Shown in pieces: positions 9,855-18,314 of a stretch of DNA of 64,000 nucleotides (position 1 is its first letter; every line of letters begins with the position of its first letter). A program made the translations under genes and the position numbers. The notes beneath the pieces were generated by a model. That model ran no database searches and was not told the origin of the DNA. It saw nothing but the letters and a program-made list of their open reading frames with translations. This DNA is from Comamonas badia DSM 17552 (GTDB lineage: Bacteria > Pseudomonadota > Gammaproteobacteria > Burkholderiales > Burkholderiaceae_C). Where the stretch lies: contig NZ_AXVM01000005.1 in the NCBI RefSeq assembly GCF_000484635.1, positions 303,420 to 367,419 on the forward strand, given 5' to 3'.

Positions 9855-10703
9855 ATGCAGATTTCGACAGTAGGCATCATCGGCGCGGGCACCATGGGCA
9901 ACGGCATCGCCCAGGCCTGCGCGGTCTCGGGCATCAACGTGGTGATGGTGGACATCGCCGAAGCCGCGGTGCAGAAAGGCATCGCCACCGTCGCCGGCAG
10001 CCTGGACCGGCTGATCAAGAAGGACAAGATCACCGCTGCCGACAGGGATGCGGCGCTGGCGCGCATCAAGGGCAGCACGAACTACGAGGATTTCAAGGGT
10101 GCGCAGCTCATCATCGAAGCGGCGACCGAGAACCACGAGCTCAAGCTCAAGATTCTCAGGCAGGTGGATGCGCTGGTCGCGCCCGGGGTGATCATCGCCT
10201 CCAACACCTCCTCGATCTCGATTACCAAGCTGGCCGCGGCCACCAGCCGTGCCGATCGATTCATCGGCATGCATTTCTTCAACCCGGTGCCGATGATGGC
10301 GCTGGTGGAGATCATCCGCGGCCTGCAGACCAGCGACGCGACGCACGCCGCGGTGAAGGACCTCGCCGAGCGCCTGGGCAAGACGCCGATCACGGTGAAG
10401 AACGCGCCCGGCTTCGTCGTCAACCGCATCCTCGTGCCCATGATCAACGAGGCCTTCTTCGTGCTCGCCGAGGGCCTGGCCACGCCCGAGGACATCGACG
10501 CCGGGATGAAGCTCGGCTGCAACCAGCCGATCGGACCGCTGGCGCTGGCGGACATGGTGGGCCTGGACGTGTGCCTGGCGGTGATGGAGGTCTACCTGAG
10601 CGAGTTCGGCGACGGCAAGTACCGCCCCTGCCCGCTGCTCAAGGAATACGTCGCCGCCGGGCGCCTGGGGCGCAAGACCGGCAAGGGCGTCTATACCTAC
10701 TGA
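9855..10703 (+). CDS. 3-hydroxybutyryl-CoA dehydrogenase
   Basis: NAD-dependent 3-hydroxyacyl-CoA dehydrogenase (282 aa), the stand-alone short form used in butanoate/PHB metabolism and in CoA-ester catabolism (PaaH/HbdA type). It has an N-terminal Rossmann motif GIIGAGTMGNGIAQ, the catalytic region HFFNPVPMMALVEII with its His, the helix AGRLGRKTGKGVYTY at the C-terminus, and PGFVVNRILVPMINEA in between. Only one base separates its stop from the ATG of the kinase gene, so the two are probably co-transcribed. Paralogues cannot be told apart by sequence alone. Confidence 0.93.
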   Translation: MQISTVGIIGAGTMGNGIAQACAVSGINVVMVDIAEAAVQKGIATVAGSLDRLIKKDKITAADRDAALARIKGSTNYEDFKGAQLIIEAATENHELKLKILRQVDALVAPGVIIASNTSSISITKLAAATSRADRFIGMHFFNPVPMMALVEIIRGLQTSDATHAAVKDLAERLGKTPITVKNAPGFVVNRILVPMINEAFFVLAEGLATPEDIDAGMKLGCNQPIGPLALADMVGLDVCLAVMEVYLSEFGDGKYRPCPLLKEYVAAGRLGRKTGKGVYTY

Positions 10704-10704
10704 C

Positions 10705-11748
10705 ATGCCCTCAGGCATCGTGGGCCGCGCGGGAGCTTCGCACCCCTACGCCGCGCTTACGCCCGACGTGGTGCTCGATGCGCTCTCGGCCTGCGGTCTG
10801 CAGGGCGATGGGCGCCTGATGGCGCTCGGCTCCTACGAGAACCGTGTCTATCAGGTGGGGCTGGAGGATGGCCGGCGCGTCGTCGCCAAGTTCTACCGGC
10901 CGGGGCGCTGGAGCGAGGCGCAGATCCTGGAGGAACACGCCTTTGCCGCCGACCTGGTTGCTGCCGAGGTGCCGGTGGTGGCGCCGCTGGTGCTCCACGG
11001 TGCCACGCTGCGCCACCACGCCGGTTTTGCGTTCTCGGTCAGCCCCTGGCGCGGCGGGCGCCAGCCTGAGCTCGATGACTTCGAGGTGCTGGAGTGGCTG
11101 GGCCGCTTCATCGCGCGCATGCACACCGTGGGCAGTGCGCAGCCGTTTGCCCACAGGCCGCAACTGGGCCTGCAGGAATTTGGCGAGCAGGCACGCGATT
11201 GGCTGCTGGCGCACGAAGCGGTGGCGCCCGAGGTGCGCACCGAGTGGCGTATGGTGTGTGAAGATGCTCTTGCGTTGATAGCTGGTAACGCAGACGGGGA
11301 AAGCGCTACGGGCCAATTTGGCTTAAAGAATTCCCGCGTGATCCGCGTGCACGGCGACTGCCATCCGGGCAATGTGCTCTGGACGCCGGTGGAGGATGCC
11401 GGTGGCGGCCCGCACTTCGTTGATCTGGACGATGCGCGCATGGGCCCGGCGGTGCAGGACCTGTGGATGCTGCTCTCGGGCGACCGGCGCCAGCGCACGC
11501 AGCAGCTCTCGGCGCTGCTCGACGGCTACGAACAGGTGCGCGATTTTGACCGGCGCGAGCTGGCGTTGATCGAGCCGCTGCGCACGCTGCGCCTGATCCA
11601 CTACAGCGCCTGGCTGGCGCGGCGCTGGAGCGATCCGACCTTCCCCATTCACTTCCCGTGGTTCGGCACGGTGGATTACTGGCAGGGGCAGGTGGCCCTG
11701 CTGCGCGAGCAGATCGCGGCGATGCGGGAAGAGCCTATCGTGGTGTGA
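10705..11748 (+). CDS. srkA: Stress-response Ser/Thr protein kinase SrkA (RdoA/YihE)
   Basis: Member of the SrkA/RdoA kinase family (347 aa), which in E. coli protects against stress-induced death. It has an N-lobe with YENRVYQVGLEDG and the Lys in VVAKFYRPGRWS, then the catalytic loop RVHGDCHPGNVLW and the metal-binding FVDLDDARMGPAVQD. The segment from about 190 to 208 (EDALALIAGNADGESATGQF) is encoded by an interspersed repeat element at 11274-11328, just before the catalytic loop. It keeps the frame open and looks like a tolerated insertion. The gene is tightly linked to the dehydrogenase upstream. Confidence 0.92.
   Translation: MPSGIVGRAGASHPYAALTPDVVLDALSACGLQGDGRLMALGSYENRVYQVGLEDGRRVVAKFYRPGRWSEAQILEEHAFAADLVAAEVPVVAPLVLHGATLRHHAGFAFSVSPWRGGRQPELDDFEVLEWLGRFIARMHTVGSAQPFAHRPQLGLQEFGEQARDWLLAHEAVAPEVRTEWRMVCEDALALIAGNADGESATGQFGLKNSRVIRVHGDCHPGNVLWTPVEDAGGGPHFVDLDDARMGPAVQDLWMLLSGDRRQRTQQLSALLDGYEQVRDFDRRELALIEPLRTLRLIHYSAWLARRWSDPTFPIHFPWFGTVDYWQGQVALLREQIAAMREEPIVV
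11274..11328 (+). repeat. Short interspersed repeat, copy 3, inside srkA
   Basis: Reads GTTGATAGCTGGTAACGCAG, then AAAGCGCTACGGGCCAATTT. This is the same head, stem and tail order as the intergenic copies, but here it is translated in frame as part of the kinase. Confidence 0.6.
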
Positions 11749-11763
11749 CCGAGGCCAGGCGGC

Positions 11764-13080
11764 TCAGGCCCGGGGAATGCCGCGCACCCAATCGCACCAC
11801 TGGCCGACGGCCGATGCCTGGGGGTCGGTTCGTTGCTGGAGTTCTGTGGGCCAGCGGCGTTCGCAGCCGTTGACGATGCTGGTCAGTTGCCACAGGGCTT
11901 CACGCACCACGAAGGAAAGCTCGGACAGATCGGCGCCATCGTCGTCCGGCAATGACTCGGACTCTGCCGTTTGCATGCCCGCTTCTGCCAGGGCGCGTTC
12001 CAGAAGGTGCAGACGCTCTTCGACAAAGGCTGCCGGCCCGGATTTTCCGGTGGCATCGCCCGTGCCATCGAGCTGTGCCTTGGCCTGTTTCCATTGGCCG
12101 AATGCCTGCACGAGGTGCAGGACGAGCGGCCGCAACGGCTCCGTGGGTGGCGGTGGCGGTGGCGGTGGCTTGTCGGCATGCCCCGCGGCGCTCAGCAATG
12201 CCAGGGTGTGCTCCGCCAGGGCCTTGGGAAATTTGCGATGGTTGAGCCGCAGCACCAGCGACAGTTGCTCGAATGCCGTATCGGGGTGCTTCTCTGCCAA
12301 TGCGGCCACGAGCTCTGCCATCAGCAGCACCTGCCCCAGGGGCGAAATATCGTTGCCGGACAGTCCGCGTGGATAGCCCGTCCCATCCATGCGTTCGTGG
12401 TGCTCCAGGATGGCCGTTTCGACGCGGGGGCCGTAAATGCCGGCATCGCGCACCAGCAGCATGGCCGTGATCGGGTGGGCCACCAGATGGCGGCGCTCGG
12501 CGCCGGTCACCTTGCGGTCCGGATCGCGCCAGAGGGGGTCCATGTGCAGCACACCCAGGTCATGCAGCAAGGCGGCGGCGGCCAGCCGGTTGCAGTCCTC
12601 GTCGGCCATGCGGCTGACCAATGCCAGGTACTGCGCCGTCAGCATCACTTGCAGACTGTGCGTGAAAAGCTCTGGAAGCTCCTCGCGCATCACGGTGAGC
12701 CTGAAGGCGATGCGCGGGGTAAGCGACAGGGTCTTGAGCGGCGCGGACAGGCGTGCCGTGCCGCCGAGCGATTGCGCGAGCAGCCTGGGAAGGTCGGCAT
12801 GCAGCAGCAGGTGATCGGCCTGCTGCCGCAGGAAGGCGCTGGTGACCGCATCTTCCACGGTCAGGTGCATGTCCACGGGTTCGCGCAGCTTGTGCTGCAC
12901 CAGCCGGTCGTGCATGCGGCTGTCGATGCGCGCCCCCTTGTCGACGAGCTTGATGCCGTTGACACTGAATATGGCCTCCTGCGCCGTGACCTTGCGGCGT
13001 TGGGCCATGGTGGTCAGGGTGCGCAGGTAGTGCGTGCTGTGGTCGATGCTGTCTTCCGATGGAACCAGGTTGTCGCGCAT
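11764..13080 (-). CDS. HD-GYP domain protein (probable c-di-GMP phosphodiesterase)
   Basis: Protein of 438 aa predicted to hydrolyse cyclic di-GMP. It has an N-terminal DUF3391-like region (MAQRRKVTAQEAIFSVNG and beyond), then an HD-GYP domain with LLHDLGVLHMDP, a conserved His in VAHPITAMLL, and the diagnostic HHERMDGTGYPRGL. A run of eight prolines separates it from a C-terminal alpha-helical region of unknown role. The start ATG at 13080 gives the family N-terminus; the frame stays open upstream by chance. Together with the two diguanylate cyclases in this window it implies active c-di-GMP signalling. Confidence 0.88.
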   Translation of the reverse strand: MRDNLVPSEDSIDHSTHYLRTLTTMAQRRKVTAQEAIFSVNGIKLVDKGARIDSRMHDRLVQHKLREPVDMHLTVEDAVTSAFLRQQADHLLLHADLPRLLAQSLGGTARLSAPLKTLSLTPRIAFRLTVMREELPELFTHSLQVMLTAQYLALVSRMADEDCNRLAAAALLHDLGVLHMDPLWRDPDRKVTGAERRHLVAHPITAMLLVRDAGIYGPRVETAILEHHERMDGTGYPRGLSGNDISPLGQVLLMAELVAALAEKHPDTAFEQLSLVLRLNHRKFPKALAEHTLALLSAAGHADKPPPPPPPPTEPLRPLVLHLVQAFGQWKQAKAQLDGTGDATGKSGPAAFVEERLHLLERALAEAGMQTAESESLPDDDGADLSELSFVVREALWQLTSIVNGCERRWPTELQQRTDPQASAVGQWCDWVRGIPRA

Positions 13081-13211
13081 GAGGATTGGAACGGCTGCCC
13101 AAGGGCGGCAATATACCTTTGCCGGCAGCCCAGCGGCACGAGGCCGAACAAACCCTGATCCGCCTCGAATGGCGCTGCTGCCGTGCCCGCCGGATTGCAC
13201 CGCCGCTTGAG

Positions 13212-15002
13212 TTACTTGCCCCAGGAGTCCTTCAGGCCCGCGATGCGGTTGAACACCAGACCTTGCGCCGTGTGATCGACGCGGTCGGCGACGAAGTAGC
13301 CGTGGCGCTCGAACTGGAACTTGTCGTCCGGCCGCGCCTGGGCGAGCGAGGGCTCCACCCACGCCGTGGTGGTCTTGAGGCTGTCCGGATTGAGCAGCGC
13401 CAGATAATCCTTGCCGCCCGCGTCGGGCTGCGGATCGGTGAAGAGCCGGTCGTACAGGCGCACCTCGGCCCGCACGCCATCCGCCGCGCCCACCCAGGTG
13501 ATGGCGGCCTTGGCCTTGACGCTGTCGGCGCCGGGCGTGCCGCTTTTGGTATCCGGAATCACCAGCGCCTGCACTTCGACGATCTGGCCATCCGCAGCGC
13601 GGGCAGCACCGGTGCATTCGATCACGTAGCCGCCCTTGAGCCGCACCTTGTTGCCGACGAACAGGCGCTTGTAGCCCTTGGGCGGCGTCTCGGCAAAATC
13701 TTCGCGTTCTATCCAGACCTCGCGCCCCAGCTGGAAGTGCCGCTGCGGGATGGTCTGGCCCTCGGCTCCGTGCGGCAGCGCCGGGAGCTGGCAGGGTTCC
13801 AGGTGCCCGGCGCCAAAGACGGCGTCCCAGTTGGTGAGCACGAGCTTGACCGGGTCCAGCACCGCCATGGCGCGATGGGCGAAGGGCTCCAGGTCTTCGC
13901 GCAGACACCCTTCCAGCGTGGCGTAGTCGATCCAGCTGTAGTCCTTGGTCACGCCGATGCGATCGCAGAACGCGCGGATGGCCGTGGGCGTGTAGCCGCG
14001 CCGGCGCAGTCCCACGAGGGTGGGCATGCGCGGGTCGTCCCAGCCGGCGACGGTGCCGCTGTCCACCAGATGCTTGAGCTTGCGCTTGCTGGTGACGACG
14101 TAGGTGAGGTTGAGCCGCGCGAACTCGTACTGGCGCGGCTGGGGAGTGGCGATCAGCCCCCCTGCGGCGAGGTGATCGAGCAGCCAGTCGTAGAACGGAC
14201 GCTGGTCTTCGAATTCGAGCGTGCAGATGCTGTGCGTGATGCATTCCAGCGCATCCTCGATCGGGTGCGCGAAGGTGTACATCGGGTAGATGCACCAGTG
14301 GTTGCCGGTGGCGTGGTGCTCGGCGCGCTTGATGCGGTAGATCGCCGGGTCGCGCAGGTTGATGTTGGGGTGCGCCATGTCGATCCTGGCACGCAAAACC
14401 ATGGCGCCATCCGCATGCCTGCCGTCGCGCATCTCGCGAAAGCGTGCAAGGTTTTCGGCCGGTGTGCGGTCGCGGAAAGGGCTGTTCATCCCCGGCTTGC
14501 CGAAGTCGCCCCGGCTCGCCCGCATGGCCTCGGCGGTCTGTTCATCGACATAGGCATTGCCACTCTCGATCAGGTACTCGGCGGCGCGGTACATGAAGTC
14601 GAAGTAGCTGCTGGCGTAGTACAGGTTCTCGTGCCCGTCCGGGTCCTTCCAGTCAAAGCCCAGCCAGTGCACCGCGTCGATGATGGCATCCACGTATTCC
14701 TGGTCTTCCTTTTCCGGGTTGGTATCGTCAAAGCGCAGGTGGCACACGCCCTGGTAGTCACGCGCCAGGCCGAAATTCAGGCAGATGCTCTTGGCGTGGC
14801 CCACGTGCAGGTAGCCGTTGGGTTCGGGCGGAAAGCGGGTGCGGATGCGCGCCGGATCGACGGGCGCCTGGGCCTGGTGCGCGCCGTCGCCGGGGCTGCC
14901 GGCCCAGCGCTTGTGCGCGTGCGTGCCCTGGGCCAGGCCGGTTTCGACGATCTGGCGCAGGAAATTCGTGGGCGGCGTGGGAGCGGTATCGGGCGTACTC
15001 AT
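13212..15002 (-). CDS. glnS: Glutamine--tRNA ligase
   Basis: Class I aminoacyl-tRNA synthetase (596 aa) that charges tRNA-Gln directly. The HIGH-type motif is PNGYLHVGHAKS near residue 70 and the KMSKS-type motif is VTSKRKLKHLV. The C-terminal anticodon-binding beta-barrels are complete (KDSWGK end). The ATG at 15002 is chosen since the family N-terminus follows and upstream codons lack a binding site. No stop signal is obvious in the 131 bp between it and the HD-GYP gene, which could be read from the same transcript. Confidence 0.96.
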   Translation of the reverse strand: MSTPDTAPTPPTNFLRQIVETGLAQGTHAHKRWAGSPGDGAHQAQAPVDPARIRTRFPPEPNGYLHVGHAKSICLNFGLARDYQGVCHLRFDDTNPEKEDQEYVDAIIDAVHWLGFDWKDPDGHENLYYASSYFDFMYRAAEYLIESGNAYVDEQTAEAMRASRGDFGKPGMNSPFRDRTPAENLARFREMRDGRHADGAMVLRARIDMAHPNINLRDPAIYRIKRAEHHATGNHWCIYPMYTFAHPIEDALECITHSICTLEFEDQRPFYDWLLDHLAAGGLIATPQPRQYEFARLNLTYVVTSKRKLKHLVDSGTVAGWDDPRMPTLVGLRRRGYTPTAIRAFCDRIGVTKDYSWIDYATLEGCLREDLEPFAHRAMAVLDPVKLVLTNWDAVFGAGHLEPCQLPALPHGAEGQTIPQRHFQLGREVWIEREDFAETPPKGYKRLFVGNKVRLKGGYVIECTGAARAADGQIVEVQALVIPDTKSGTPGADSVKAKAAITWVGAADGVRAEVRLYDRLFTDPQPDAGGKDYLALLNPDSLKTTTAWVEPSLAQARPDDKFQFERHGYFVADRVDHTAQGLVFNRIAGLKDSWGK

Positions 15003-15038
15003 GGCATGGATTCTAGGTGGCGCCGGCCAGCGGGAATT

Positions 15039-15075
15039 ACGTCCGGATACAAGGCTGCCTACGTCCAGACACAAG
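15039..15075. promoter_or_regulatory. Direct repeat with 22-bp period (possible operator)
   Basis: ACGTCCGGATACAAG (15039-15053) and ACGTCCAGACACAAG (15061-15075) match at 13 of 15 positions, with starts 22 bp apart, about two helical turns. They lie between glnS and the divergent secreted-protein gene. This arrangement suits a dimeric response regulator bound on one face of the DNA. No factor is identified. Confidence 0.35.
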
Positions 15076-15163
15076 ATAGATACCTCGGCATGCCATCCTG
15101 AACGCCATGTCGCGCGTTATGACCGTATTGGCTGGAAACCGGCCGCTTTTCAAGGAGAAGGCA

Positions 15164-15526
15164 ATGACTGTTCGTCGTACCTGGTTGGCTGCAGCAGCCT
15201 CGGCGGGAGTGGCCATGGCTTTGATGCTGGGCGCCACCAGCGCCCAGGCGCGCAACGATGTGACCTGGTCGGTAGGCATAGGCGTGCCTGGCGTCGTGCT
15301 GGGCGCAAGCAATGCGGGCTCGGTGTATTACTCGGCGCCGCCGGTGTATTACGCACCTGCGCCGGTCTACCGCGCGCCGCCACCCGTGTATTACACGCCG
15401 CCGCCGGTGGTCTATGCTCCCCCGGTGGTGTATGCGCCGCCGCGCCCCTACTGGGGGGGCCGCCACGAGCGCTGGGAACACAGGCATGGCCGTCGCGATC
15501 ACCGTGACCGCCGCGACTGGCGCTGA
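15164..15526 (+). CDS. Secreted Pro/Tyr-rich PXPV-repeat protein
   Basis: Small exported protein (120 aa) with an Ala-rich signal peptide that probably ends at TSAQA. The mature part has a short conserved start (WSVGIGVPGVVLG), then repeats of the type PPVYYAPAPVYRAPPP, then a basic His/Arg/Asp-rich tail (HRHGRRDHRDRRDWR). It matches the PXPV-repeat family common in Burkholderiales, whose function is unknown. AAGGAG lies 7 bases before the ATG at 15164. A strong intrinsic terminator follows, so it is a single-gene unit. An envelope role is only a guess. Confidence 0.8.
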   Translation: MTVRRTWLAAAASAGVAMALMLGATSAQARNDVTWSVGIGVPGVVLGASNAGSVYYSAPPVYYAPAPVYRAPPPVYYTPPPVVYAPPVVYAPPRPYWGGRHERWEHRHGRRDHRDRRDWR

Positions 15527-15547
15527 GCATCGCCGCAGTGCGTATCG

Positions 15548-15570
15548 ACGGCCCCGCGCGGGGCCGTTTT
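15548..15570 (+). terminator. Rho-independent terminator
   Basis: The stem CGGCCCC/GGGGCCG (extended by an A-T pair) with a GCGC loop is followed by TTTT. It lies 22 bp after the PXPV gene stop and ends that unit before aroQ. Confidence 0.85.
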
Positions 15571-15619
15571 CGTCGTGGGGCCCATCGCATAATCGGCGCT
15601 CTCTCTGAAAGCCCTGCCC

Positions 15620-16066
15620 ATGTCCGAAGCTGTCCATGTCCTCAACGGCCCCAACCTGAACCTGCTGGGCACGCGCGAGCCGCAGGTCTATGGCGCGCAT
15701 ACGCTCTCGGATGTAGAGCGGCTGTGCGAGGCGGCCTGCGCGCGGCATGGCTTTTCCATGGTGTTTCGCCAGAGCAACCGCGAGGGCGTGCTGGTGGACT
15801 GGATCCACGAGGCCGGGCGCGAACACGCCGCGGGCACGCTGGCAGGCGTGGTGCTCAACGCCGGCGCCTACACGCACACCAGCGTGGCGCTGCTCGATGC
15901 CATCAAGGGCACGGGCGTGCCGCTGATCGAGCTGCACATCAGCAACGTCTTTGCGCGCGAGTCCTTTCGGCACCATTCCTGGATTTCGCCCGCCGCGCGC
16001 GGCGTCATCTGCGGGCTGGGCGTGGCGGGCTACGCGCTCGCGATCGAAGCGATCGCCCAGTGGTAG
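15620..16066 (+). CDS. aroQ: 3-dehydroquinate dehydratase, type II
   Basis: Converts 3-dehydroquinate to 3-dehydroshikimate in the shikimate pathway. The 148 aa are standard for the dodecameric type II enzyme. Signatures are LNGPNLNLLGTREPQ at the N-terminus with the flexible catalytic loop (Arg and Tyr), NAGAYTHTSVAL, and ELHISNVFARESFR with the active-site His. The stop codon overlaps the probable GTG start of the following hydrolase. Confidence 0.97.
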   Translation: MSEAVHVLNGPNLNLLGTREPQVYGAHTLSDVERLCEAACARHGFSMVFRQSNREGVLVDWIHEAGREHAAGTLAGVVLNAGAYTHTSVALLDAIKGTGVPLIELHISNVFARESFRHHSWISPAARGVICGLGVAGYALAIEAIAQW

Positions 16067-16932
16067 CCCTGCCCGTGACACCGCCCGCGTCGGTGCTGCG
16101 GCTGGCGCAGCGGGCGCGCTGCATCCGCACCCCGCTGGCGGACAGGGAAGGCGCCGTCGTCTGGCATGTCTGGGGCCAGGCGGCGCACGCCCATCCGCCG
16201 CTGGTGCTGTTGCATGGCGGCAGCGGCAGCTGGACGCACTGGCTGCGCAACATCGATGCGCTGGCCGCCAGCGGCCGCGAGGTCTGGGCGGTGGATATTC
16301 CGGGCTTTGGCGATTCCGGCGCCGTCGGGCAGGATGTGGATGCGGTGATAGAGCCGTTGCACCAATCGCTGCAAAGCCTGTTTGGCGAGCAAGTCTGCGA
16401 TCTGGTGGGGTTTTCCTTTGGCGCGATGACGGCCGGCCTGCTGGAGGCGGCGCATCCCGGGCGCGCGCGCCGGCTGGTGCTGGTCGGCGCGCCGGCGCTC
16501 ACCGAGCAGCGGGCCAACCGGGTCACTCTGCGCGGCTGGCGGCATCTGGCCGATGGGGAAGCGCAGCAGCGCGTGCACCGCCACAACCTGGCGGTGCTGA
16601 TGCTGGCGGATGCCGGCCGGATCGACGATGCGACGCTGGCGCTGCACGCGCACAACGTGGCGCGCGACCGCATGCAGCGCCGGCGCCTCTCCAACACCGA
16701 CATCCTGGCGCGCGCGCTGCGCCAGGTGCGCTGCCCGGTCCATGTGATCTACGGCGAGCACGATGCGCTGTACCTCGGGCGGTTTGACGAACTGCAGGCG
16801 GCCGTGCGCGCCACCGGCTGCGATGGCCGTGGCTTCACTTTGGTACCCGATGCGGGGCATTGGGCGCAGTACGAACAGCCGCAGGCGTTTGACCGGGTCT
16901 TGCTCGGCGCGCTGGGCGCTACGCCCGCCTGA
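16060..16932 (+). CDS. Alpha/beta hydrolase
   Basis: Alpha/beta-hydrolase fold protein (about 290 aa). It has an oxyanion region LVLLHGGSGSW, the nucleophile elbow GFSFGAM (Ser), an acid in the segment YGEHDALY, and the catalytic His in PDAGHWAQYEQP. The closest look is of the MhpC/carboxylesterase-type hydrolases, with no clear substrate. The start is GTG at 16060, overlapping the aroQ stop, or GTG at 16075. The 3' end overlaps the convergent exporter gene by 14 bp. Coupling to aroQ is positional only. Confidence 0.85.
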   Translation: MVALPVTPPASVLRLAQRARCIRTPLADREGAVVWHVWGQAAHAHPPLVLLHGGSGSWTHWLRNIDALAASGREVWAVDIPGFGDSGAVGQDVDAVIEPLHQSLQSLFGEQVCDLVGFSFGAMTAGLLEAAHPGRARRLVLVGAPALTEQRANRVTLRGWRHLADGEAQQRVHRHNLAVLMLADAGRIDDATLALHAHNVARDRMQRRRLSNTDILARALRQVRCPVHVIYGEHDALYLGRFDELQAAVRATGCDGRGFTLVPDAGHWAQYEQPQAFDRVLLGALGATPA

Positions 16933-17797
16933 GCAGCACCGCGCCGATCGCCACCACCACGCAGGCCATGGCGGCCAGGTCCTGCCAGTGCGGCCACTCG
17001 CCGATCACGAAGGGCGCGCTCAGAATGCCGATGATGGGCACCGCCATCACGCTCATCGCGCTGGTCGTGGCCGGCAGCACGCGCACCAGGGCGAACCAGA
17101 TCACCTGGGCCAGGCCGTAGTTGATGAACACGCCCCAGATGAGACTGGCCCAGACCGGTGCGCTGAAGCTCCAGCGCTGCGGCGGGTCCAGCCACAGCGC
17201 CAGCGGCACCAGGGCGGCGGTCGCCAGCACCATCATCCACACCAGCAGCGTTTCGGCGGGCAGCGTCAGCCGCGCGCGGCGCATCCAGATCGTGCCCAGC
17301 GCCCAGCAGAAGGCCGCGCCCTGCATCCAGGCGATGCCGGCCGGCCGCCCGGCGATCTGCGCCAGCTCGTTCCACAGCAGCAGCGCGATGCCCGCGAGCA
17401 CGGCGGCCACCGCGATCATCAGCCGCGCGGTGAGCTTTTCGCCATAGAACAGCACCGACAGCAGCACCGTCCACACCGGCATGGTAAAGCCCAGCGTGGC
17501 GGCGCGCCCGGCCGGCAGCTGCGCCACGCCGATGATCGAGAGCGCATGCCAGCCGAGAATGTTGGGCAGGCCCAGCACCGCCACCGCGCGCCATTCGACC
17601 CAGCCGCGCGGCATCAGGCGTATCCGCCGCGTGGCAAAGTAGCCCGCCAGCGCGAGCGCGCCCAGACCCATGGTGAGCGCGCGAAAATACAGCGGTCCCA
17701 TCTCGCGCAGCGCCACTTTCATCACCGGCCAGTTGATGCCCCAGGCGAGCACCAGCAGCGTGAGACCGATCAGCTGGCGGCGCGAGAGAATGGGCAT
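16919..17797 (-). CDS. EamA/DMT-family exporter
   Basis: Ten-helix drug/metabolite transporter (292 aa) with two EamA repeats. The first starts at LTLLVLAWGINWPVMK; the second starts at about residue 155 (GAAFCWALGTIWMRRA). Both are near the usual 140 aa each. Family members export amino acids or metabolites; the substrate is unknown. The start is the ATG at 17797, since residues further upstream do not look like membrane protein. It is divergent from arfB with only 39 bp between. Confidence 0.9.
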   Translation of the reverse strand: MPILSRRQLIGLTLLVLAWGINWPVMKVALREMGPLYFRALTMGLGALALAGYFATRRIRLMPRGWVEWRAVAVLGLPNILGWHALSIIGVAQLPAGRAATLGFTMPVWTVLLSVLFYGEKLTARLMIAVAAVLAGIALLLWNELAQIAGRPAGIAWMQGAAFCWALGTIWMRRARLTLPAETLLVWMMVLATAALVPLALWLDPPQRWSFSAPVWASLIWGVFINYGLAQVIWFALVRVLPATTSAMSVMAVPIIGILSAPFVIGEWPHWQDLAAMACVVVAIGAVLLRRA

Positions 17798-17836
17798 GGA
17801 GGACGGGCGGATGCAGGGCAATGGCAGGAGACGCCG

Positions 17837-18247
17837 ATGGTAACGATGTCGCTCGTGGATGAGCGCGAGGTGGGTTTCAGCGCCATGCGCGCGCAGGGCG
17901 CGGGCGGGCAGAACGTCAACAAGGTGTCCAGCGCGGTGCATCTGCGTTTTGACATTGCCGCATCGTCACTGCCCGACGATGTGAAGCAGCGGCTGCTGGC
18001 GCTGCCCGATGCGCGCATCACCGACGCCGGCGAGGTGGTGATCCGCGCGCAGCGCTACCGCACGCAGCAGGCCAACCGGCTCGATGCGCTGCAGCGGCTG
18101 CAGGAACTGGTGGCGCAGGTGGCGCGCCCGCCCCGGACACGGCGCGCCACCCGGCCCACACGCGCCTCGCGCGAGCGGCGCCTGCAGGCCAAGCGCGAAC
18201 GCGGCGCGGTCAAGGCGCTGCGCTCCGGCACAGGGAAATTTGAATGA
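17837..18247 (+). CDS. arfB: Alternative ribosome-rescue factor ArfB
   Basis: Peptidyl-tRNA hydrolase (136 aa) that rescues stalled ribosomes lacking a stop codon. The GGQ motif is in RAQGAGGQNVNKVSSAV, as in release factor domain 3, and the C-terminal tail is rich in Lys/Arg (TRASRERRLQAKRERGA), which in ArfB enters the empty mRNA channel. AGGAG is 7 bases before the ATG. Its stop codon lies at the edge of interspersed repeat copy 4. Confidence 0.93.
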   Translation: MVTMSLVDEREVGFSAMRAQGAGGQNVNKVSSAVHLRFDIAASSLPDDVKQRLLALPDARITDAGEVVIRAQRYRTQQANRLDALQRLQELVAQVARPPRTRRATRPTRASRERRLQAKRERGAVKALRSGTGKFE

Positions 18248-18303
18248 AAAATGGTGTTTGCTCTTGTCCATCAAGCGCTGAAAGCTATCTTTTGAATAGC
18301 TAT
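18243..18303 (-). repeat. Short interspersed repeat, copy 4, at the arfB stop
   Basis: On the minus strand it reads AAAGATAGCTTTCAGCGCTT, then GACAAGAGCAAACACCATTT, matching the family head, stem and tail. The tail overlaps the arfB stop codon (18245-18247), and the element fills the gap to the FNR-type gene. Confidence 0.65.
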
Positions 18304-18314
18304 ACGCCAGGGAA

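Noticed and set aside
13081..14295. N-terminal extension of the HD-GYP frame through glnS
   Set aside because: The frame is open by chance; this part is an alternative frame of glnS. The HD-GYP protein starts at 13080.
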